NCBI RefSeq assembly: GCF_030272615.1
Contig: NC_081412.1
Coordinates: 684,832,583-684,890,582 of the forward strand
Length of the DNA: 58,000 bases
Reading direction: 5' to 3'
Source: Cryptomeria japonica
Taxonomy: Eukaryota > Streptophyta > Pinopsida > Cupressales > Cupressaceae
The notes below the pieces were generated by a model. It saw nothing but the letters and a program-made list of their open reading frames with translations, was not told where the DNA came from and searched no databases. Positions within the stretch are counted from its first letter, which is position 1. Each line of letters starts with the position of its first letter. This document shows, one piece after another, positions 10,431 to 19,590 of the stretch. The position numbers and the translations under genes were made by a program.

Positions 10431-11603
10431 CTAGGATTGAATGCTACTTTCAATTGTTTCAGCATTGCCAAATACTTTTTCTGTTGGTTCCTTAGGTGCT
10501 TCTAAGAGGGCTTTTGCATAAATTTCAACTATGTTGTCATCAGCCTCATATCCCATCTCTGTAACCCAAATGGTTCTAGGGACAACTGCCTCCATCCAGA
10601 TTTCATCTTTCTTTATCACAAAGCATATCTCCTTTCGATACTTATCAACAATTGCTTGAGATAGCCTTATTCTTGTCTTCATTCTTGCTTTTAAGGTTTG
10701 AATATATTCATTTATGTTTTTCTCTCTATCATCTCCCATGTTGTTCAGTATGTCTAACAATTGTTTTCCTGCCAGTATATCAAAGCCAAAGTCTTTCCTA
10801 CCAATACCGAGCACTTCCTTGGTAACATATAGCATTAAGCACACAAGCAAGTTACCAAATATGAAGGTTACTTTCTTATCACCTTTGATTTTCTTCAAGT
10901 TGTCTATCAGTTCATCTTTAAGCCACTCACACACATCAATTCTTGCATTGTCATTTATCATGTCATATGCACTTTTGATGCATAAGATGGAAACTGAGTT
11001 CAGTCTATTTGCATGTATAGCCTTATAACCAAGTATCATACTAACAAATCTAAAATTGGTGTCCTTCACACCATTGACTCTTAGGGATCTTTTATCAAAT
11101 GTTGCACCAGTTAAGGTCATCACGGTGTCATTTGGAACCTTCTTAGTTTTGTCAGGCCTGCTACCAGTGGAAGGTAAGCCTGTTACTGCCCTAACTACCT
11201 CTTTAGTGATCTTATGGATGGAATCCAACCAAAAGAACTCTCCATGAACTCTGCTCAAGACAATTCTTATCACATCCTTGGGAAAATCAGGGACACTGAG
11301 AATGTCTACAAAACCTAGGGTTACTACTACCTTGTGTTCTAGTTTAACATTACCATTTTCATCACAAATTATAGTCCTATACATGTTCATTATTTCTTCA
11401 GCTCCTAGTTCCTCAATATGACAATGTATATATATTCTAGGATCCTTTGCATAAACTACTCCCTTAGGTATTTTCAAAAATTCTCCTAGGGTATCATCTT
11501 TCTTAGCAATTTCAGGAATAAGTTTGAACACGGGCCTAGGGTGCTTAATAAATTCAATCATAGTAGGGTTTGCAATGAACTCAGGTGTAGATGAAGAAGC
11601 CAT
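10431..11603 (-). CDS. Unknown 390-residue protein of element B
   Basis: An uninterrupted frame starting MASSSTPEFIANPTMIEF. It has a globular composition with mixed alpha/beta character and no long low-complexity run. A notable local motif is FFWLDSIHKITKEVVRAVTGLP near residue 125-145. A hydrophobic helix, VTFIFGNLLVCLMLYVTKEVLG, lies near residue 245-265, but the charged surroundings argue against a true membrane protein. The TGLP motif after a helical segment is reminiscent of plant mobile or retroelement accessory domains, but that similarity is too weak to name a family. The start is the first ATG after the zinc-knuckle region, with about 300 non-coding bases between. This intact frame in an element with 7 percent LTR divergence hints that it was kept until recently. 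Confidence 0.7.
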   Translation of the reverse strand: MASSSTPEFIANPTMIEFIKHPRPVFKLIPEIAKKDDTLGEFLKIPKGVVYAKDPRIYIHCHIEELGAEEIMNMYRTIICDENGNVKLEHKVVVTLGFVDILSVPDFPKDVIRIVLSRVHGEFFWLDSIHKITKEVVRAVTGLPSTGSRPDKTKKVPNDTVMTLTGATFDKRSLRVNGVKDTNFRFVSMILGYKAIHANRLNSVSILCIKSAYDMINDNARIDVCEWLKDELIDNLKKIKGDKKVTFIFGNLLVCLMLYVTKEVLGIGRKDFGFDILAGKQLLDILNNMGDDREKNINEYIQTLKARMKTRIRLSQAIVDKYRKEICFVIKKDEIWMEAVVPRTIWVTEMGYEADDNIVEIYAKALLEAPKEPTEKVFGNAETIESSIQS

Positions 11604-11907
11604 AGTTATAAATATCGTAATCTACCTTTACGATGAGTGCTTTGGATGAATTGCTTCACTTTTTGCTAAGGATGCCTTCGCTCAGGATTTTCATGCTCTT
11701 TGAAGATTTGAATGCTTGGTGAATGAAAAAAGAGCCAAAACACTTGCTTTATAGTGTTATAACCTTCAGCTGCCATATTTAATGCTTGTCGGTTAAGTCA
11801 AAACTTAACTCATCTATCGGTAAAGAAGTAATCCAACTTCTCACCATCAACCGAGGGTAAACTAGCATTTTTTTTAATTTGTTGCCATACCCCCAAAGGA
11901 TGTTCCT
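11604..11907 (-). other. Spacer between the two coding blocks of element B
   Basis: About 300 AT-rich bases without a long frame. On the minus strand it holds several short upstream frames but no clear TATA box. It may be the leader of the downstream protein or a decayed linker. Confidence 0.4.
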
Positions 11908-12400
11908 TCAGTTAGTTGAAGAGTCTCCTGCCGGTGGAGTGATACTATATTCTGTCAGTGGAGGAGTATTCCCATCAACACTCTGATCTGACTTTCTAAT
12001 CCATTTCTTTGAAAATTCTTGCTTTACCTCTTCAACTTTTTCTTTACCTTTCAAGCTAGGTCTTTTGTTATTTTTTGGTGATGTCTTACTTCTACAAAAT
12101 TTTGCAATATGTCCAATCTTGTTACAAGCATAACAAGTCACATTGTTTTTTATGAATAGCTTTCCCATATCCTATGTTGGTATGTGTTCTACATTGATTA
12201 CATAGATGTCCAGATCTTCCAGAAACATAACATCTTACATTCATTCTGTAATTTTCTGAATTATGACCAACTTTCTTGCATTTAGAGCATTGACTGGTGG
12301 GTGTATTAGTGTTCTAATAATTTCTAGATCTACACTGATTTTCTTTATGACCATACTTGTTACAGTTAAAGCATTTCCCATTAAATTTGTAAGCATTAGG
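11908..12400 (-). pseudogene. Tandem CCHC zinc knuckles of element B
   Basis: On the minus strand this stretch encodes a row of knuckles. They are CFNCNKYGHKENQC (near 12376-12335), CSKCKKVGHNSENY with its last Cys changed to Tyr (near 12290-12249), CYVSGRSGHLCNQC (near 12235-12194) and CYACNKIGHIAKFC (near 12134-12093). A basic tail and a short C-terminus ending at 11908 follow. A stop near 12318 and a frameshift near 12180 separate the pieces. Knuckles of the form CX2CX4HX4C bind RNA in retroelement gag proteins. Four in a row after a coiled coil is unusual for copia gag, which normally has one. Confidence 0.65.
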
Positions 12401-13021
12401 TTATCTTACTAGTTTATTGTGATCATGATTGTTTGTAGTACCAGAGATTTCACCAACTTCAAAGCCAAGGTCATTAGTATCTCCATTAGGTTTCTGATTC
12501 TTCGGCATGTCATCAAGTTCCTCTGAACTTTTCTTGAATTTCTCCTTATGTTGATTTGCAGTAGCCAACTCATTTTCCAAGAAATATTTTTGTCTCATGA
12601 GTTCAGTTTTATCATGTTCTAAGTGAATTAGATATGTCTTTAGCATATCATTCTCATGACTGAGTCTTAGATTTTCATTTGCAGCATCATTGATTCTTCT
12701 ACTTAAGTCATCTTCATTCTTCTTCTGATTTTTAGTTTCTTTACAAAATCTCATAGTCATATCCTACATCTCATTCTTCATTGTATTGTTCTCTTGTCTC
12801 AGATGGTTCATCAGATCATTAAGAGTTTCTTTTTCATCATCATCATTCTGCATCTTTTCACAAAGTTCTCTTCTTTTGTTTCTTTCAATAGTGAGATTCT
12901 CTTGAAGTCCTTGAATGATATCTTGTGCAGCCTTCAGATCATCTTCAAGTTTGATATTCTTCACTTTTTCTGCATCATAGTCTGAAAGAGTTGTTTCCAA
13001 TTGCTTTCTCAAGTTTTCCAT
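12401..13021 (-). pseudogene. Coiled-coil gag-like protein of element B
   Basis: The first ATG after the primer site is at 13021 (MENLRKQLETTLSDYDAEK), only about 57 bases downstream of it. The frame runs to 12401 with one stop at 12764-12766, about 207 codons in all. Heptad-like Leu/Ile/Asn spacing throughout (IKLEDDLKAAQDIIQGLQENL; NDAANENLRLSHENDMLK) predicts a long parallel coiled coil. It is followed by the zinc knuckles in the next stretch. I infer a gag-like particle or RNA-binding protein that replaces the normal capsid domain; no UBN2-type capsid motif is present. Confidence 0.65.
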
Positions 13022-13078
13022 CTCTACCAGTGTCAGAATCTTCCTCAAGCTGTTAGGATTTTGAAAATAGATGACCAG

Positions 13079-13090
13079 GCTCTGATACCA
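13079..13090 (-). other. Primer binding site of element B
   Basis: On the minus strand TGGTATCAGAGC begins two bases after the 5' LTR end. It is a perfect complement to the 3' end of plant initiator tRNA-Met. It fixes the orientation of element B. Confidence 0.92.
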
Positions 13091-13092
13091 AC

Positions 13093-13878
13093 TGTTAGGA
13101 TTCCCAAAGATACTGAGAGGGGGGGTGAATCAGTATCTAACTAGTTATAGAATTTTCTAAACTTATTATATGAAAAGCAATTAAAAACTATGTACCGATA
13201 ACCAAAATTAATGTAGTAAATAAGAATAATAAGCACAACATGAAAGACACACCATAACACAATATTTTTAATGAGGAAACCCAGTGTGGGAAAAACCTCA
13301 GTGGGATTTGTGACCCACAATATTCGCTTACTGGCCAATAAGAGAATATTACTGTTACAATAGGGGCCTGCCCATGCAGGAAGGCCAAGTGCCTAGAGCT
13401 CACTGCTCAGTTACAAAAGAAGTCTCACTGACTTACAAAAATAGATTATACAAATCCAATGTTATGTACTGCTTCAGATCAGCATCTGCTATGCCAGGTT
13501 AAGTACCGGTTTAAGCTCTGCTATAATCATAAACCCTTATCCAAAATCTACCTTACAATTCGCACATTAGGTCTGCAATAATCCTTCCATATCCACTTTT
13601 GCTAAATGGTCTACAAGATATCATACTTATATGAGTCTTATTACAATCCACCATGTCGGCTTACAAAAATATTTTACAATTAAATGTAAAATACAATTAA
13701 ACAAAATTCCTGTCGGCCAGGGTGCCGATAATCAATCTTTTCAGTGTTGGTGAACTGTATGCCGGTGTAGAATCTGTCGGTGCCAGTGCTTGCTGGTATC
13801 ATATGATTGTAAGGTTGCCACCAATGACAATACCTTCAATCACCTACAATTTCTCATTGGAGTGTGCATTTGCTAACA
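13093..13878 (-). repeat. 5' LTR of element B
   Basis: The partner of 7125-7910, also 786 bp, starts TGTTAGGATTCCC and ends TTTGCTAACA on the plus strand. Most differences between the two copies are C/T or G/A transitions, as expected for long-methylated DNA. The promoter should lie here; no TATA box is obvious. Confidence 0.92.
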
Positions 13879-15477
13879 GTTATATCAAGAGAGATGAGGA
13901 TATTGGGAAGTTTGATGCTAGAAGTGATGAAGGTATCTTCTTGGGATACTCTACAAATACCAAATCATACCGGTGTTATAACAAGAGACTAAGAAAGATA
14001 GTTGAGAGTGCAACTGTAAAGGTGGATGAAAGCCTTGGGAAGGAGATCAGAGCTTATGATGAAGGTCCACATGTTGTTTTAGCTCCTATTCAGCCTACCG
14101 CTACTATCACTAAGGGTGTTCATGAGCCTGATTCTAAGAATCAAAATAGTCAGAAGACTCTAAGGTATGTAAGATTGAATCATTCTGAGAATAAGATTAT
14201 TAGGGATAATAATAAAGGTGTGATGACTAGAAGAAGGTTGATAATTGGATTAGAGCCATGGAAGAAGAGTTAGATTAGATTAAAAATAACAATACTTGGG
14301 AACTTGTGCCTAGACCTAAGGATAAAAATGTTATTGGTACTAAATGGGTTCTTAGGAACAAATTGAATGAATTTGGTGAAGTAGTCAAAAATTAAGCTAG
14401 ACTATTTTGAAAAGGTTATTCATAGCAAGAAGGGATTTATTATGAAGAAACTTTTGCTCTAGTTGCCAGAATTGAAGCTGTTAGATTGTTACTTGTTTAT
14501 GTTGCTTATAAAGATTTCAAGGTATATCAAATGGATTTCAAATTTGCATTTTTAAATGGTGATCTAGAAGAAGAATTTTATATTGAACAACTCGATGGAT
14601 TTTAATTAGCAGATGATGGTGACATGGTATGTAAGTTGAAGAAAGCACTTTATGGTTTGAAACAAGCCCCTAAAGCCTAGTATGCTACATTAGATAAATA
14701 CTTGCTAAAATTGGGATTTGTCAAAGGTGTTGTTGATAGTAATATGTACTTTAAGATTGAAAATGATAACATTCTTATTGTAGAAGTCTTTGTTGACGAC
14801 ATTAGTTTTGGTGGTGGTGATGATATGAGCATGAAATTTGCTAGTGATATGCAAAAAGAATTTGAAATGTCTATGATTGGTAAGATGAAATTTTTCTTAG
14901 GTTTTGCAAATTGCACAGACAAGAGAAAGGTATCTTTATATCTCAAACTAAGTATGTGAAGGAACTACTGAAGAAGTTTGGATTCAATGATTCAAAACTG
15001 GTTTGGGACTCCTATGGTGATTGGTTGTAAATTGTCTAAAAATGATGAATCTCCTAAAGCTAATCAGAGTTTGTATAGATCTATGGTTGGTGGACTGTTA
15101 TATCTTACTCAAACTAGGCCTGACATTATGCATGCAGTGTGTGTGGTAGCTAGCTATCAATATGATCTGAAGGAGAGTCATCTTATTGTTGTTAAAAGAT
15201 TATTCAGATATCTAAAGGGAGATGAAGATTATGGTTTATGGTATCCAAAGAATGATGATTTTATGTTGTGTATTTATACTGATGTAGATTGGGAAGGTGA
15301 TGTTGATGACTGTAAGAGTACTACCGATAGAGCATTCTTTTTGGATAAGAAGATGGTTTCTTGGGCCAGCAAGAAACAAGATTTAGTATCTTTACCTACT
15401 GTTGAAGCTGAGTACATTGTTGTTGCTAGTAATTGAACTCAGAAAGTATGGATGAAGCAAATGTTGAAAGATGTAAG
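13879..15477 (+). pseudogene. Copia integrase end, reverse transcriptase and RNase H (element A), 3' part
   Basis: The first codons after the GTTAT duplicate (from 13884) continue the integrase frame with FDARSDEGIFLGYSTNTKSYR. After 14273 the frame shifts. WVLRNKLNEFGE, then VYQMDFKFAFLNGDLEEEF, then LKKALYGLKQAPK and VEVFVDDISFGG (FVDD codons 14789-14800, the usual YVDD catalytic box) mark reverse transcriptase. LYRSMVGGLLYLTQTRPDI and YTDVDWEGDVDDCKSTT mark the connection and RNase H. EAEYIVVASN (near 15410) ends in a stop and the domain is cut near 15480 by LTR H. Several stops and at least two frameshifts make it dead. Confidence 0.85.
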
Positions 15478-16507
15478 TGATGGACTTGAAAAGAACTAAG
15501 AGGGGGGAGTGAATTAGTGACACCAAAAGAAACACTAACCGGTAGATGAACTTAACCAAGCATTTAAACAAAATACATCCTATCCAAAATGATATAACAA
15601 CATCCACCATAACACAAGTGTTTATACGTGGAAAACCCAAATAGGTAAAAACCATGATGAGATAAAACTCACAAGTTAACTATCTGTGGTAATAGATAAC
15701 TGATCGGTTAAGATCTTACAAAGTGCTCTGCTAAGAGAGAATCTTATTAGAGATCCCAAGCTTGATTAGAAGCTTATACCCTGTTAAGAGTACTACCCTA
15801 TTAAGAGTACTACCGTATTAGGAGTAACCTCGCTGGAGGCTTTGAGAATCCAAACTAATGGATCACCTTGTTAGAGCTTACCGGTTAGGCAGTTTTATTC
15901 TGTTGTAATGATTAGAAAACAACAAGAATGGTTTGATCTGTTCTGAGTAGGACAATACTTGCTTGATCAGATCATTCTAAGTACATTCAACACTGCTCTT
16001 CATCTTAACACTTATCGCTCTTCAACAAAAGATTTCACTCTTTATTCATATCAGTATTCGCATAATCTCCTCTTCTATATCAGTTATCAGTTTCAAATGA
16101 TTCACTAAGATGTCTTTAAATAGACATACAAATCTTATGTCGGCCTAAGGAAATCATAACACAATTTCCTAGGTGCAGTGTATCTAGACAAGTAAACATA
16201 ACTCATCACAAAAATGATCACCAAGAAAAGGGTGATGGTAACTCATCACAAAATCAAATACCGGTTAGATCAGTCAATACCGGTTGAAACAAAACATGTG
16301 AACCATTGTCCTAGAATCTTTTGCTTGATCTCCATTTTCATCTTCATCTTCATTTGGATGTTGACTTAGTGTAGCCACGGGTTATCTCTTAAGCACATAC
16401 TAGTTGACACAGAGTATCGATTAGAGATGAACCTTAAACATACCGGTTAATCAGTGTAAACCAATTGAAGTTACACCAGTAGTTAATGTAATCATATATG
16501 TGTGTGA
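15478..16507 (-). repeat. LTR fragment H (copia-type)
   Basis: No coding frame. It shows the LTR marks found in the other copia-type elements here, in minus orientation. These are an AAGAGGGGGGAGTGAATTAG block near its left end, then the GTGGAAAACCC...GGTAAAAACCA block at 15629-15652, then scattered ACCGGT and GTTAGA words and a TATTTAAAGA-like TATA candidate (minus, near 16120). It cuts the RNase H of A on the left and abuts the LTR of C on the right. No target duplication is visible, so it may be a partial LTR split by the insertion of C. The left boundary could be 15478, 15481 or 15487. Confidence 0.55.
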
Positions 16508-17202
16508 TGATAGTTCTGTTACTAAATATGATTAGTACAGATGCCAAGCTAACAATATGAGAGGGGGGGTGAATCATTCAAACTTAATCTTCAATAAAAA
16601 CAATAGATTCAACCTCGGTAACCTTATCAAAAAAACAGTAATGCATGCAGACCCATAAATAGATAAGATCACAAACATATAACACCAGATTTAACATGGA
16701 AACCCAAATAGGGAAAAACCACTGTAGGATTTCAGACCCACTAAGAAATATACTCTTATAGAGTATGCTCTATGAAAAGAAAATCCTGTTAAAGATTACA
16801 AACACATTGCTAGATGTGACCCGGTTAAGGGATTTCCCTCAGATCTGTTAGGATCTTCACCTTGTTAGAAGTGACCTTGTTAAAGGATTTCAAACACTCA
16901 ATAAGAATGTCACCTTGCTAGAGGATTTTACAAATAAGATTGTTAAGTCCACTCGGTTAAGAGATTTTCTGCTACTTCACAAAATAACAGTAATAAAAAA
17001 TATGTCTGCAACTTCACATCTAAAAATGCTGAAGCAGATTCTTATTTTCTCAATACAATCTACTCATAGGACTCATCATGTCCCTCTGCTGGTCTCTATA
17101 CTCTGTTATCAAAACAGGTCTTCAAGCTTCTGTGCTTGGTAATCACTATGTAGCATCCCTATGCATACACTTGCCCGCATACATTGTTTATCAACAGTTT
17201 CC

Positions 17203-17210
17203 TATTTATA
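17203..17210 (-). promoter_or_regulatory. TATA box of C LTR (3' copy)
   Basis: TATAAATA on the minus strand. The same box is conserved at 55665-55672 in the 5' LTR, where it would drive the element. Confidence 0.5.
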
Positions 17211-17639
17211 AACAATCTTCTAACCGCTTAATCCCCTTGATCACATTTCCCATGATCAATCATAGCCATCAAATCTTCAATCTTGTCCAGGTTCAATATA
17301 TCCTTCGATCTGAAAAACATTTTACCCCACCTTGGAACTTGCATTTTCACCTTGGAACTTGTGCTAAGGGTTTTGCGGTTCAATCTGAGTTGTAGATCTT
17401 CCTGTCGATCTTTCTTTACGATAGATTCTTTAACAATCTTCATACACAGCTTACCAATCATTTAATCAACTCCAGCTCATCAGCTTCCTTCATTAAATAA
17501 TGCTTTTATTCATTCAATGCATTCTGTTATTACTTGATTGCAACTCGGTAAATACGAAACTTCACTCGGTAGACATTCTACCTTCATTAACCGATAGCGA
17601 TAACCTTAGGGTTTATCGACTATGTTCTTTGCTCGGTAA

Positions 17640-17644
17640 CATAG
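17640..17644. other. Target-site duplication of E (CATAG)
   Basis: CATAG before the TGTATATGG start of E recurs at 33820-33824 after its GTGTCTACA end. The unbroken sequence GTAACATAGTATAGTATTAACC survives in C's other LTR at about 56101-56122, giving an in-window empty site. Confidence 0.95.
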
Positions 17645-18426
17645 TGTATATGGTGAAAATGGATAACAAATAACAACAATATTGCAAGGCTAAATGAATT
17701 CAACCACTAAACCCTAGCCTAACAACAACAAAGATCCACCATAACATATGAAGATTACCTAAGACAATGCAAATAACTCAAAATCACAAAGATTATACCA
17801 TCACATGTCCAATAGGGTTTTGATCTCCATTCTTCCTATCTCCATTGATCTTGCTTGATATATTTGCTCTCAGATTTTTGTATGCACAAGAGCTCAACAA
17901 AGAACGGAATGTGGTTGCAAGTAAGATCTTAGTGTAGCCAAGTTGCATGAAAGATCATTAGCATGAGTGATTAGGGTTTGACAATGAAGAAAGCATCTCC
18001 TTAAATAGAAGACACAATATGAAATGGAGGGTTTAGATTGAGAGGTGTAAAAAGAGAGGTCGGCTAGGATTAGAGGATAGGTAAAAGAAATAGTAAAATA
18101 ATGAAAGAGGTAGGTAGTGTAGGAAATAAGAGATGAATAACATGTGTCATGTGTAGAAAAAGATAATGAATTAATTAAATAAATAAAGATTTATTTAATT
18201 AATAGAAGAAGTAGGACAATTAAATAAATAAAATATTTATTTAATTTAGGAAAGGGATAATTTAAATAAATAAATGTATTTATTTAAATGAGAAATAAGG
18301 CTAGAAGAGGATAAATGAATTAATTAAATAAATAAAAATTTATTTAATTAATAGAAGAATTAGGCTTAGATAATTAAATAAATAAAATATTTATTTAATT
18401 AGACATGACAATTTTGAGTGTCTACA
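17645..18426 (-). repeat. 3' LTR of element E
   Basis: 782 bp, TGTATATGG to GTGTCTACA on the plus strand. It differs from 33038-33819 at about four positions by eye. The inner 18160-18405 part is an array of AT-rich palindromes. TTAAATA at 18001-18007 reads TATTTAA on the coding strand, a TATA-like box. Confidence 0.95.
18160..18405. repeat. Array of five AT-rich palindromes in LTR E
   Basis: Five successive near-perfect palindromes of about 30 bases are built from TTAATTAAATAAATAAA and its complement. They are centred near 18188, 18235, 18276, 18339 and 18391 and separated by purine-rich spacers such as AGAAGAAGTAGGA. The same array is in the 5' LTR at 33553-33798. LTR D carries a longer array of the same words. 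Confidence 0.8.
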
Positions 18427-18438
18427 TTTTGCCCCTCT
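18427..18438 (-). other. Polypurine tract of element E
   Basis: On the minus strand AGAGGGGCAAAA lies directly before the TGTAGACAC start of the 3' LTR. The same tract precedes the 3' LTR of D. Confidence 0.88.
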
Positions 18439-18472
18439 TTGAGACAATGCGGCTTGTCGCGTTGTTTCAAAG
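18437..18472 (-). ncRNA. Conserved stem-loop overlapping the polypurine tract (E)
   Basis: On the minus strand CTTTGAAAC (18472-18464) pairs with GTCTCAAAG (18445-18437) through nine positions with one A-C mismatch. Inside, GCG and CGC form a second short arm around a six-base loop. The last bases of the stem are the first purines of the polypurine tract. Element D has the same fold at 52383-52418 with different loop bases, which is why I treat it as a structured element of the RNA rather than chance. Confidence 0.55.
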
Positions 18473-18770
18473 AAGATAAGATGAACTGATACAAAGTTGC
18501 CCCAGTATGGGAATAATATGCCCCCTCGAGAGATTGGATGAAAATGTCTGAAAAGATTGCAGACAATCTCTCGATAAGAAAGACGGGATAGAATGGGTTG
18601 AGCGAATAAAGTGACAAAGTCACAGGATGAAGAATACTGACTCGAGAAATGAGGACGAGGGCTAGGGTAGGCTATAAGATAGACCACGGGCAAAAGACAT
18701 CCTCATTGTCATCCACACCCTTACAAGATCACAGTGCAGAGCGAGAAAAGAGTAGCAGCAGTTAGTAGCG
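18473..18770. promoter_or_regulatory. Shared 3' end of E and upstream region of the antisense gene
   Basis: On the minus strand this is the end of E's 3' UTR, with a second purine tract (CTCGAGGGGGCATAT, plus-strand 18521-18535) also present in D. On the plus strand it is the only space for the PMD gene's promoter. TATAAGAT at 18673-18680 is about 100 bases before its first ATG and is the best TATA candidate. Confidence 0.4.
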
Positions 18771-18952
18771 ATGGCTTTCATTCATAGATTCGACCGCGTT
18801 CGCCGATTCCAGCGACCAGCAGATGCAAGAGAGCCGGTAAGTACCCGAAAACCTCCTCGTACTTTCACGCATTTCAATTTTTGTCATTAATGCATGCTAA
18901 GTAGCAATAAATGCACTAGGAATAGGGTAGTTAAAAAGTGCAAAAATGCGCA

Positions 18953-19240
18953 ACCGCGTCTGTGTCAGTGCCAGGCGCGTCTGCGTCTGGTCCAGGCGCG
19001 TCTGTGCCTGGGACCGCGTTTGTGATGAATGCGGGCGCATTTGAGAATTGTAGAGGCGTTTGTGTCATGTAGAAGCGTTTATGTCATGTAGGGACGTCTG
19101 TGTTCCCTGGTCACATTTGTGCATGGTATAGGCACGTTTGTGTTCAGAAAGCGCATCTATGTTGCAGAAGCACGTTTATGCAGTCTATAAGCGCGTTTAG
19201 GAGTGTAAAGCACGTTTGTGTGTCAAAATGCATGATTTTA
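18953..19240 (+). repeat. GCGTCTGTG-type tandem repeat in the PMD gene intron
   Basis: About 14 copies of a 9-10-base core (GCGTCTGTG, decaying to GCGTTTGTG, GCATTTGAG, CACGTTTGTG) spaced about 20-25 bases apart. The decay is mostly C to T at CpG and CTG. The same core, in the sense orientation of gag, fills two blocks of E's gag leader at 31312-31465 and 32673-32930. Confidence 0.8.
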
Positions 19241-19259
19241 GTCTTCTAGGTCAAATCGG

Positions 19260-19590
19260 CAGTTCTGTGATGAACATACGCTGTCGATTGGATAAGCTGC
19301 TGAGAGGATACACTCAAGCAGGTCCTCTAGGATGACTAGGATAGATCAAGGCACTTTGTGATGAACAGGGAGCACCAAGATAGGCAGCACTTTGTGACGA
19401 ACAGGGAATGTGAATGTGAGTAACACTTTGTGATGAACAGGGAATGTCACACACGTAGTACTTTGTGATGAACAGGGAGCACTACTAGGGTATATAGCAA
19501 CACTTTGTGATGAACAAGGAATGTCACTAGGATAAATATTCATATGTATTTAGAGAGCAAGTAGCATTTTGTGATAAACAGTGAATACCA
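19260..19590 (+). repeat. CACTTTGTGATGAACAGGG tandem repeat
   Basis: Six or seven copies of a CTTTGTGATGAACAGGGA core at about 19350, 19390, 19427, 19460, 19503 and 19567, with a first degenerate copy near 19265. Period is about 35-45 bases and the linkers vary. It lies in the predicted intron just before the acceptor. Confidence 0.8.

Larger units (their letters stand above)
7125..13878 (-). mobile_element. Element B: non-autonomous but protein-coding LTR retroelement
   Basis: Two 786-bp direct repeats (7125-7910 and 13093-13878) with TG...CA ends bracket 5182 bp and are flanked by GTTAT. Read on the minus strand, the right LTR is followed by a primer site (13079-13090) and the left LTR is preceded by a polypurine tract (7911-7926), so transcription runs right to left. 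All sizeable frames are on the same strand: a coiled-coil/zinc-knuckle protein, then a roughly 1100-residue unknown protein in pieces. I find no protease, reverse transcriptase, RNase H or integrase motif. This is the layout of a LARD-type element that must borrow enzymes. The two LTRs differ at about 55-60 positions by eye, roughly 7 percent. Confidence 0.9.
3663..15480 (+). mobile_element. Copia element A (old, decayed, interrupted by B)
   Basis: On the plus strand the order is LTR (3663-4882), primer site, gag, zinc knuckle, protease, integrase, a 6.75-kb insertion (element B), then the rest of integrase, reverse transcriptase and RNase H. Integrase before reverse transcriptase is diagnostic of Ty1/copia. 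The frame carries many stops and at least two frameshifts. RNase H breaks off near 15480 where LTR H begins, so the 3' LTR is missing. Without B the element is about 5.1 kb. It is the oldest recognisable insertion here, judged by its decay and because B sits inside it. Confidence 0.85.
16508..17644 (-). repeat. 3' LTR of C, distal part
   Basis: It begins TGATAGTTCTGTTACTAAA on the plus strand and matches 54971 onward. Shared marks are a G run at 16561-16569, the GGAAACCCAAATAGGG block at 16698-16713, and TATTTATA at 17203-17210, which is TATAAATA on the coding strand. The match breaks at 17644 where element E is inserted and resumes at 33825. Confidence 0.88.

Noticed and set aside
15478-16507. 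LTR H as the missing 3' LTR of element A
   Set aside because: Its landmarks (G run, GGAAAACCC block) are in the opposite orientation to those of A's 5' LTR, so it cannot be A's own 3' LTR.
18160-18405. Inserted MITEs
   Set aside because: The palindromes look like small inverted-repeat elements but lack target duplications, occur as an array, and are duplicated in both LTRs, so they belong to the LTR.
19350-19590. CRISPR-like repeat-spacer pattern
   Set aside because: Repeat cores vary, linkers are not unique spacers, and the context is a plant retroelement. It is an ordinary tandem repeat.
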